DNA of 64,000 nt from Microstegium vimineum (Eukaryota > Streptophyta > Magnoliopsida > Poales > Poaceae). The stretch's first letter is position 1. Each line of letters opens with the position of its first letter. The notes under the pieces are model-generated. The model did no database searches. It was not told the DNA's origin and was given only the letters and a program-made list of their open reading frames with translations. The stretch spans positions 21,247,234 to 21,311,233 of the forward strand of contig CM039137.1 in NCBI GenBank assembly GCA_022036555.1. The letters are read 5' to 3'. Shown here piece by piece: positions 55,490-64,000 of this stretch. Made by a program: the position numbers and the translations under genes.

Positions 55490-56529
55490 TAATTGTCTCC
55501 AAAGTGCAATCCCTCCAAAGATTGGCCAATTGAATTCACTTGTAGAGTCAAGTGCCTAGTCAGAGCTTTAATAGCTTATGCATTCGTGTCCATGACATCA
55601 CCACCAGTGCTGAAGATGTCCTGCCCTTGTTGCTCATGGCACTCCTCCGTCTCATCTTACTCCTTGTACTAATCCACCTCTTCTTCCTCTCCAGCCTCCT
55701 GCTCGTGCACTTGCAACAATTGCTGCCTCGTGGTGAAGAAGTTCAACACTTCCGCCTTTGCCTAAACGGCAGTGGCTACAATGTTCTCCACCGATAGGGC
55801 AACGATGTGAAGAGGTGGCGAGGCAATCTTGTAAGCCAACTAGGGGGTCGCTCGCCCTTCTGGCACAATTGGCTTACTAGCGATGTTGTGGTCAGTTGAG
55901 TACCGCAACAAATCAAATGATGGAGAATAACCCTAGCGCATAGGATCTAGCCACCTAAACCCTAACGGTGGGTGTTGTGAGACCAAGTGACGTTGTAGAG
56001 CTAGAATGGAGGTGGCTAGGCAGTGGCGAAGAGCAGTGCGAGGCCAGGAGGCAGGACGTCGTGTGCAGGGCAAGGGGATGGCCGAGAGGATATGCAATGA
56101 AGGAGAAGAGATGAGGGATTATAAGCACAAGGGAAGAGAGGCCAGATTTTAGTTGCCAACTTACCATATTGAATTGACTTTTGGGTTTGTGGAGGCTATA
56201 ATATGAGACGTGGCTTAAATTTTCCGGCACAAACAAAAAGGCATGGCGTGTTTGTGCCTAGGCAAGTGATACACTGAGGAACCAGAATGGGTCTGATGTT
56301 GCTACGGGTCAACAACCGTCGTTATTAGAGACTCGTGTATAGTTGGGAAGAATCTGTGATAACTCATCATTAGTGACACATTTTGTTTGCATGCCATAGG
56401 CGACACCTAATCAGTGACATGTTCTGTTCATTCGCATCTCTAATCTTGCATTAGAGACTCCCGATTCCGTGTCACTAAATAAGGTTCTGTCACTAAATAA
56501 GGTTCCTTTGTTGTGTTTTTGCCATAGTG
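55490..56529. mobile_element. One end of a second CACTA-like element
   Basis: The right edge reads inward CACTATGGCAAAAACACAAC, a CACTA-type terminus. Inside it, short repeats of AGTGACA and CACTAAATAAGGTTC (56343-56510) and ATTAGAGACTC look like subterminal motifs. I could not find a matching left terminus, so the left limit is arbitrary. At about 55590-55790 the minus strand shows a decayed acidic coding-like stretch broken by stops, which might be captured or remnant transposon sequence. Confidence 0.45.
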
Positions 56530-56551
56530 GAAAGAGAGCTTGTGGTGTTAC

Positions 56552-57158
56552 CAGGGTTCACCCTACCGTTTGGCCGTCGGGAACCGGTGGCCGACGGTTT
56601 GCCGGTTACCGACGATAACCGCCCAAACCGGCCCCAAACCGAACGGTTTGGATTTTGAATTCAAACGGCGCAGTTCAAACGGTTTGCGACCGGTAACCGG
56701 TCAATTAGGGCCGGTTACCGTCCGGTTTGGGCGGTTACCGCCCCAAACCAAATTTCAAATTTAAATTTAAAAAAATCAAAAATGCTGAGAAAATTCCTAA
56801 AAATAGTTCATGATTTATAGAGTCGAATGGTGTACAAAATTTTCAAATTGGAGTTCGTTTGCTATTTATTTTGACGTGTACAAGTTTGAAAAAAAATAAA
56901 AAAGATCTTTTTTTCTTTTTTTTCAAACTTGTACACGTCAAAATAAATAGCAAACGAACTCCAATTTGAAAAATTTGTACACCATTCGAATCTATAAATC
57001 ATGAACTATTTTTAGGAATTTTTTTAGCATTTTCGATTTTTTTAAATTCAAATTTGAAATTTGAATTCAAACCGGTACCGAAACCGAACCGGTCCAGGGC
57101 GGTTTGCCGGTAACCGGCCAGTAACCGCGGGGGTTACCGAACGGTTTTGAAAACCCTG
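56552..57158. mobile_element. hAT-type GGTTACCGG MITE, long foldback copy
   Basis: 607 bp with CAGGGTT...AACCCTG ends and the exact 8-bp duplication GGTGTTAC at 56544-56551 and 57159-57166. The whole element is a large inverted repeat: AACTCCAATTTGAA, GCAAACGAAC and AAAATAAATAG occur in both arms, meeting in a poly-A/poly-T centre near 56885-56925. Non-coding. Confidence 0.92.
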
Positions 57159-57325
57159 GGTGTTACTACTACTCTCTCTTTTTTTACTTTACATGCACCA
57201 TATAGCACCGTAGCACATGTATATATAGGACATAGGAGAGCAGCACGTTATGTACAGCTTATATAATTAAGTGCACTACACAGAGTCATGTAATATACAC
57301 GCATTGCATTGTCGGTTTACTAATA

Positions 57326-58000
57326 ATAATGATGACGAGGGAACAACGCACACCGGCCGTGTCCTGTGGCAATATATAAACTAAAAAGAAGGACCAGGCG
57401 CTGTACTTGTTAGTAGTAGTAGAGTACGTTAATTATTAGCGCATGAAGCGCGACTGCACTTGACAAATATAATTCTACTAGCTAATAAGCATGCAGGTAC
57501 GAGTATCTAATTAATTAATTAATTAATTGCATGCATATGCAGGCCGGCCGGTGTCACCGTTAATGGTCCCTTAACCATGTATAGTACGCTTAATTTGTCT
57601 ATAAACTCCTACTGTGTCGTAGTACGTTGTACAGTATGTGAGAGGGTGGCTCCCTCTGACGCTGAAAGAATAGATTTATGTAGTTGTTCTAAATCAAAAA
57701 AAATTAAACTTTGACCAAATTTAGTATCATTAGATTTATCATGGAATATATTTTTATATGATGTTAATTTTAAATTATAGATATTATTATATTTTTTTAT
57801 AAAGATAGTTAAATTTTAAAAGGTTTAACGGACACTGATTTTAGAAATTAATTCTTTCCGGCAACAGAGAGAGAGTATATCGTGCGAGGTCGCGCACGCA
57901 TCTGTCGCCGTATGCATGGGTGCCCTAATTATTATTATCGTGGGACTGGCCCGGGACCGTACGAAAAAATAAATTAAAGAAAATCAATAACTATACACGC
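57326..58000. repeat. Local duplication, copy 2
   Basis: Counterpart of 54676-55040 with the same block order. It contains an extra (TTAA)n run at 57509-57528 and a Stowaway-like MITE at 57650-57875. Identity is patchy with many small gaps, so the duplication is old. No coding sequence. Confidence 0.82.
57650..57875. mobile_element. Stowaway-like MITE within duplication copy 2
   Basis: CTCCCTCTGACGCTGAAAG at the left and CTCTCTCTCTGTTGCCGGAA reading inward from the right are degenerate Stowaway ends. TA follows the right end at 57876-57877. The interior is strongly AT-rich. Absent from copy 1, which supports its being an insertion. Confidence 0.62.
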
Positions 58001-59141
58001 ACTGTACTGTACTCATCGATCGGCAAGAAGTAGACGAGTACTGCTAGTGCTAGTAGTAGTATATATAGCCAGCTGCACCAAATGGACCACTCTGCAGCAG
58101 GGTAGGCAATCAGGACTACAGTTAATTAATTAACTGGGACGCTAACTGCATGTATCAGGTACGTCAGGTGGCTCAACAACATGCATCCCAGCATATCTGA
58201 ATAAATATAAACACTAATAACAAAAGTTGCCCATTTTGATGATATCTCTGTTTCGTTTCTGAGATCGTGTATATATGTATGTTGCTTTTTATCCAGGCCG
58301 GTAATAGTTTCTAACGCATTTTGCATGAGTTGGTATCTTACACCAGTACATAAGGGCCAGGTCATTTAAGACGACAGACATACTGGTAACTACTATACTG
58401 TGCTGTATACTGTATGTAGTAGCTACTAATTATGATTTATAACGTTTCAGCTGTGAAAAGTAGTTGGTAATTAAACTACTGGAACCGAGAGTGGCTGAGA
58501 CTATCTTCACTTTTGTTGATAGATGCTATACTTTTAGTTTAGTGGCGGCCATAGAGATACTCAGATGAGCTGGTAATGGCTTTGAAAAGTCACTTCCCAA
58601 AATATATACTCCTACTCAGATAGTACAAATAACACGTAATTAAATAAGAAGACCATGGATGCGAAGTGGTGGGACCTGTCCACACATCTGGTTCAAAGTT
58701 CTTGGCTTGACATGGTTATTAATATTTTTCTAGATTTATTTTAGAATTTAGTGAGGTCATACTTACGGTGGTATGTGTCATTCCTGGAGAGACGTATGGA
58801 GAGACGTATGGAGTGACTTCGTCAATCTCAAAATGTATCAACGTAATCTTTTGAAAATACTCACAAAGTGAACTCTTCAATTTCGAGATGTGCCAGTACT
58901 ATAATTTTTCGAAAGTAATCATATAGGTAGAATTTGCATGCCTATATTCATAGAGAGGAATATGCAAGTCTGTTGTGAGCATCTATATGGATCTTTAGCC
59001 GTGTAACTCAAAATAACATAAGATGATGATGTGGTCCCGGTCGATCTCGAACAATTGAGTCTAGCTCTTAATGTGGCGCGAGTTGCTTAGTGCACGTTGC
59101 ATAGGTCTTAGTTAAAAAAAGTAGTAAGAAAGGAAAGAGAT
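58001..59141. other. Intergenic stretch without recognised gene
   Basis: AT-rich DNA. A 15-base word GGAGAGACGTATGGA occurs twice in tandem at 58786-58812. Nothing resembling an exon, RNA gene or transposon end otherwise. Confidence 0.5.
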
Positions 59142-59144
59142 TAA

Positions 59145-59334
59145 GGGTCTACGTTTTTTTAGCTCTGCTTCAGGTTTTTAGCCAAATAGTTTTAGCTCTA
59201 CGCACATAGTCTGAGAAAGAAAGATGGAGTTGTGAGAGCACCTAAAAAAACATTCTACAAACTACAATTTTTTATGGAGTTGCTCCACGGTAAAATTTGC
59301 AAAGCAGAGTTTGTGAAGCAGTCCAAACACCTCC
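59145..59334. mobile_element. PIF/Tourist-like MITE
   Basis: About 190 bp flanked by TAA at 59142-59144 and 59335-59337. The inward-reading ends GGGTCTACGTTTTTTTAGCT and GGAGGTGTTTGGACTGCTTC are imperfect inverted repeats, and AGCTCTGCTTC / GCAAAGCAGAG inside strengthen the pairing. The family is inferred from the TAA duplication and the GTTTGG-type end. Confidence 0.6.
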
Positions 59335-59845
59335 TAAGTATATGGTCATCCCATGACAAAAATGACTATCACTCATTTTTTATAGCTAGCTAGGTACTAT
59401 AGCTAGGGCACTCATTCTTTCATGCCTATTGTAGCGATTGACAGTGGATACTTAAGCTTTTGGTAGTACCTAGAGTACATATAGAGAGAAACTCCTTTGT
59501 CCCATCACCTATATATCTTTAGATTAAGACCTTGTTGTCAGAACTACTTGAATAGTACTTTTTAGCGAACACACAATGTTTTTCTCTCATAACAAATGAG
59601 TATAAATATTCATAAGTTAAATTTCAGCGAAACGAACAACACCTTAAATGATATATTAGATTTAAATTAAACATTTGTATATTTGGCCATTAATATTTAA
59701 AAAGTTATATAGATTCATGGTATAGGATTTTCAAACTATTACGATTTTTTGAATTAGGTGGTCAAAGATAATAATGTTTGACGTGTGATAGACTTAATGT
59801 GACATGCAAAAAAGAAGGGAGAGAGCATTAGCTAGTTATAGTGTA

Positions 59846-59989
59846 TTCCCTCCATTTCTAATTATAAAATATTTTGTTTTTCCAGATATATAGATTTTTC
59901 TACACACTTAATATACACTATGTTTAGATACATAGTAAAAAATAATCTATTTAGAAAAAGTTAAAATATCTTATAATTTAAAAGGGAGT
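59846..59989. mobile_element. Stowaway-like MITE, 144 bp
   Basis: The left end TTCCCTCCATTTCTAATTAT and the right end, reading inward ACTCCCTTTTAAATTATAAG, with TA at 59844-59845 and 59990-59991. TTATAAAATATTTTG and AAAATATCTTATAA inside pair with each other. Confidence 0.75.
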
Positions 59990-60471
59990 TATAAACAACT
60001 CTGAAACTGTGACAAACCCTTGTGTTTAATTTGCGCCGTGAATCACAACTAACATGTATATATAACTGGTTCATCAGCACTACATTAACACTACTTTTCA
60101 ATGAATGAACAATGTTTTTCTCTAACAATAAATCAACATAAATATTTAGCATAAACTAAATTTCTGCGAAACAAAATTCAAAAATTGTACCATAAAATTT
60201 GTCACTCATCTAGTTAGGCATGTGATGAACCTATATGCATCCACATTAATTCAACACACACTATTAACTAGACTCAACTATGGTAACTACTAATAATTAA
60301 TCTGCATGTCTATATATATACGAGGTAACACATACACTATATATATGCGAAGTTCCTTAATTATGTATGTAAGCTCACACGGCAAACGATGTCCAATCGC
60401 CCCGTTTTAATTAGAGAAAACACATCTAATAAATAAGGATATCGAAGCTAGCATATACGTGCAGTGACTCT

Positions 60472-61050
60472 CAGGGTTTCCCATCCCGAACGGTTACCGG
60501 CAAACCGCCCGGGACCGGTTCGGTTTCGGTACCGGTTTGAATTCAAATTTTAAATTTGAAAAAAAAATCAAAAATGCTGAAAGAATTTCTAAAAATAGTT
60601 CATGATTTATAGAGTCGAATGGTGTACAAATTTTTCAAATTGGAGTTCGTTTGCTATTTATTTTGACGTGTACAAGTTTGAAAAAAAAAGAAAAAGAATC
60701 TTTTTCTATTTTTTTCCAAACTTGTACGCGTCAAAATAAATAGCAAACGAACTCCAATTTGAAAAAAAATTTGCACCATTCGACTCTACAAATCATGAAC
60801 TATTTTTAGGAATTTTTCAGCATTTTCGATTTTTTTTTCAAATTTGAAATTTGGTTTGGGGCGGTAACCGCCCAAACCGGTCGGTAACCGGCCCTAACCG
60901 ACCGGTTACCGGTTCCAAACCGTTTGAACTACGCCGTTTGAATTCAAAATGCAAACCGTTCGGTTTGGGACCGGTTTGGGCGGTTACCGTCGGTAACCGC
61001 CAAACCGTCCTGGACCGGTTCCCGGCGACCAGTCAGGATGGGAAACCCTG
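60472..61050. mobile_element. hAT-type GGTTACCGG MITE, foldback copy with perfect duplication
   Basis: 579 bp. The ends CAGGGTTTCCCAT and ATGGGAAACCCTG are a perfect 13-base inverted repeat; GTGACTCT is duplicated exactly at 60464-60471 and 61051-61058. Two long arms meet near 60680-60715. Best preserved of the three family members in the window. Non-coding. Confidence 0.95.
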
Positions 61051-61058
61051 GTGACTCT

Positions 61059-62596
61059 AGTGTGCAAAGTGAGGCTGGGGATGAACGACTATATATATAA
61101 TCCAGTTACTTTGGAGAAAAGAAATACTAGGACGGCCGGCCACTTTCTGTGAAGCTTCCTTTTCTAAAGGAAGCAAACATCCACACACTATGCGGATGCA
61201 TAGACGCAAAGTGAGGTTCCGCATAGTCTACTAGTATATATATGCTATTATATTAGTACGTACTAGTGGTGAACTTTATTTCTTCCACGTATGTGTTCCC
61301 CGATTATGCCGGGGCTAATCAAGTGACGTGATTTGCTGACTGACTTGCCACGATCTCTAAACCTCGCATTTTGTTTTTAGTCTGTTATAGTATACTATAA
61401 GTTCAAATAGTATTATTAAAAGTGTGAGTCCGTGTGCATGAGTATTAATTCACAAATAAAATACTACAACATTTGTGTCAAAAAAATTACAACAGTAATA
61501 AAGAACTTTTCAATGTCAATGCAAGGATATCATTTTTGTAGAACAAAAATTACATTATGTTAGGTTAATCAAAAAGGTTTAGTTAACATCCTAAACTATT
61601 GGTGGTTTCTCTTACCTATAAAACTAGTTATTCTACCCTTAAACCACTAAAACCCATCTAAATAACCTCTTGAGGCTGTTTTGAAGGTAGTGTTGCTGAC
61701 GTAGTAGTGAGTCAGCAAACATGCATTGAGCTAGAAAGATAGTCAATATAACCCCTAACATATGAAGGTTTCTAGGTAGCATGTTTAGCGAGTAATAGCC
61801 CTTGATCTTCTTCTGCTAGGAAGGGCAGAGCCAATTGTATAACAATATCCCTCCTGGTGTGCCATATTCGTGGTGTGTTGTTGTAACTTTGACTATTTCT
61901 CTACCTTAAATACAAAGATGCACAAGTCTTTCGCATTTTCGAGAAAAAAACATATGAAGGATTGACTACATAACCTCTCAACTATAAAATGTGTTATTGT
62001 AATGCTCCCGAAAGAATCTGATGTCTAGAGGGGCAGGGGGCGGATACCATATTGTAATTTCTCTACAAAAACACATCACTAAAGCAAAGTGGTTAGAAGA
62101 ATAAGAGACCCTATTAACGACTATTTTACCTAGCCTAATGCACACCAATGCAAGCCACCTAAACAATTCTAGTCACAAAACTATCACTACTATTAAGCAC
62201 TCAACCATGCAAGAGGCTAGCAACAACTCTAGTTGAACTAAATTAGTGAGTAACCTAAAACTAACTACTCTAGAAACTAGTACTACAACTAAAACTAGAA
62301 AGCTACTCTACTGAGCAACTACTACACAAGCAAGAGTACACTAATATAAGGCACAAGTGTAGTAAGCAAACCATTGGGGCAAGAGATGACATGAGATTTA
62401 TCCCCGACGCTCGGTTCCTTGCTAGGAACGTTCATCCTCACTGAGGCCAGCCTTCTAGTGATCACTCCGCACGCTAGGATATAAGTAATTGGCTCAGCCC
62501 ATCCTTGTCTAAAGGGGTCAGTTTGTCTTCCACGACGATACATGTGGGCCATGTCAACATTAACTATAGTTGTAGATCCTAAATTTATTCATAAGC
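61059..62596. other. Intergenic stretch without recognised gene
   Basis: No gene. A short inverted pair AAGCTTCCTTTTC and GAAAAGGAAGC type sequence lies at 61151-61174. At about 62390-62460 the words GAGATTTATCCC and CACTGAGGCCAGCC recall a conserved block of the Sirevirus LTR (CAAGATTTATCCC, CACCGAGGCTGGCC), so this may be another decayed LTR piece. Confidence 0.45.
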
Positions 62597-63300
62597 TGAA
62601 AGTGTTTCTAGGTCCTAAGTGAGTTTTGATGAATTAATGGACTAATATATCACAGGAGAATTGTAGGTATTTAGTGTCATATAAAATTGTGATGTGATTG
62701 GGCTCATAATTCAAGTAGATGACATATAAATGAGAAATGAGTGCACAGTTAATTGATGAGATGCTTGAATGACAAGCATGTGGGCATGAACGGATTGATA
62801 AAAATCAGTTGGTATCCCATATGAAGCTTGGTCATATTATGAAAATGTTGAAATTGGGTGTCATAATCAATAAAAATAGCAAGCATGTGCGTTGAAGATG
62901 GTTTTCATGTTAATTAGTTGACATTGAAGCTTGATCAATCTCAAGATTGATATTCTAGAAAATATTCAAGCAAGAGAGTGATATTATTAATGAAATGTTT
63001 GATACTTTAAATTTATTTAGCACACATAACTCGAGGATGGCTTGATAGAGTGATGGTATCAAGGAAACATATTTGAGATAGTAAGCGAAGGCGAAGGGCA
63101 AGTGATGGCTTGGGTATTAAAGTACCATGGCTAAGGTGAAGAAGAGAGTGATTACTTTTAGTCAGGGTGCGAAAACTATTAAGAGTGTCATTTGTGGAGG
63201 AAAGGTGCAGTCTTGATCATAGAATCTGAAAAAAAAATCCAAAACACAACTTAATTAAGGTGGATATGCTCATGGCAGTGAAGGTGTTGAAGATCCTCGG
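62597..63300 (+). mobile_element. Decayed Sirevirus-type LTR fragment
   Basis: Starts CTGAAAGTGTTTCTAGGTCC and continues GTGAGTTTTGATGAATTAAT, a diverged copy of the first bases of the LTR at 35829. Further colinear matches include GGCTTGATAGAGTGATGGTATCAAGGAA and TACCATGGCTAAGGTGAAGAAGA against 36583-36670 of the plus-strand LTR. The 3' part of the LTR is missing or unrecognisable. Confidence 0.7.
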
Positions 63301-63512
63301 ATGGTGAAAATCAAAGTGATGACAATATTTGAATAATGAGAGGCTTAAGTGGGATTTAATTAATTACATATCTTCAAATCTTGAGTAAAGACATAACATA
63401 CTATCAAGAGGGATGTAACACTAAACACAATATAAGGTCTAGATGTGCTTAAAATAACCCGTGAGAAATCCGAGTGTTTAGATAGAAATAGTTAGACTGG
63501 CCCTGTTCAAAG
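63301..63512. other. Short intergenic stretch
   Basis: No features recognised. Possibly further decayed LTR sequence. Confidence 0.35.
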
Positions 63513-63595
63513 GCTAACGGCTAAATATTCAAAAAAAAAAGAAAGCCTAACGGATAAATATTCAAAAAGAAAAGAAAAGCCTAACGGCTAGTTCT
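63513..63595 (+). repeat. Short tandem repeat CTAACGGCTAAATATTCAAAAA
   Basis: Two and a half units of a 35- to 38-base repeat: GCTAACGGCTAAATATTC, CCTAACGGATAAATATTC and CCTAACGGCTAG, each followed by an A/G-rich run. Confidence 0.8.
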
Positions 63596-64000
63596 ATAAA
63601 AAAAACCGGCTAAGCGAGGGAGAGGGAAAACTCACCGAATGTGACTGAGGAGGGAGACAAGAAAGGGAAAAGGATGATTTGAGAGAATAAAATAGCATTT
63701 TCAAGCAACCATTAACAAACAGATGGTTCTGGATATATGGGTAGTAGTGGTGTACTTTCATTGCACTTTTAGAGTATATATTATATCCGTGGCGCGATTG
63801 GGGCCGATCAAGTGACTTTGTGTGCAATAATTATGCTAGAGGGATGATGACGAGCATATGCATTGCACTAGTGACTAATATAATATACATATTAATATAA
63901 TATGTGCATGGTGTTTACATATGTTGGTGCGATATGTATGTGATGCAAGACAGCAAGAGCATGCTATATAGGAGTATAATATAGTCGTACTTGAGCTTCT
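63596..64000. other. Right flank without recognised gene
   Basis: The minus-strand frame at 63594-63827 has no recognisable domain. The remaining bases are AT-rich with ATATAATATACATATTAATATAATATG-like words. Nothing else is seen. Confidence 0.45.

Overview
The window looks like intergenic DNA from a grass nuclear genome, probably a panicoid grass (sorghum/maize/sugarcane group). That reading rests on the dense nesting of LTR retrotransposons, a CACTA transposon with a grass-type subterminal structure, many Stowaway-, PIF- and hAT-type MITEs, and spliced transposon genes. The species is an inference. I found no host gene, tRNA, rRNA or CRISPR array that I can support.

Layout. (1) 1-9715 is gene-free DNA with at least five MITEs, one nested in another (4122-4860). 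(2) 9716-26969 is a complete 17.25-kb Ty3/gypsy element of Tat type. It has LTRs of 1323 and 1365 bp, the target duplication TTAAC, a primer-binding site, one long gag-pol frame broken by stops, and a separate multi-exon gene on the opposite strand with its own TATA box. A Ty1/copia solo LTR (14003-15239, duplication CCAAG) splits the protease. (3) 27887-29716 is a 5'-truncated L1-type LINE with a poly(A) tail and a 15-bp target duplication. (4) 29732-54157 is a 24.4-kb CACTA (En/Spm) element with two minus-strand genes: a TNP2-type transposase (49500-53325) and a Transposase_24/Ulp1-like protein (30231-47323). The latter is cut by a 13.8-kb Sirevirus-type copia element (30532-44296) that keeps gag, lacks any recognisable pol, and itself holds an oppositely oriented solo LTR of the same family (35829-38124, duplication AACTC). 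(5) 54161-64000 is gene-free DNA with MITEs, a diverged local duplication, one end of a second CACTA-like element and a decayed Sirevirus-type LTR.

How the parts fit. The gypsy gag-pol supplied capsid, protease, reverse transcriptase, two successive RNase H domains (the first without its catalytic residues, the second complete) and integrase. The antisense gene is extra cargo of unknown role carrying the Transposase_28 (putative gypsy type transposon) domain and a long coiled coil. The CACTA transposase and its partner protein act on the terminal and subterminal repeats. Every large element is now defective. Many breaks are in-frame stops of a kind expected from C-to-T decay of methylated DNA.

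Relative order, from nesting: gypsy before its copia solo LTR; CACTA before the Sirevirus; Sirevirus before (or carried with) its internal solo LTR. The two gypsy LTRs differ at about 16 positions by hand count outside a tandem array, so that insertion is young.
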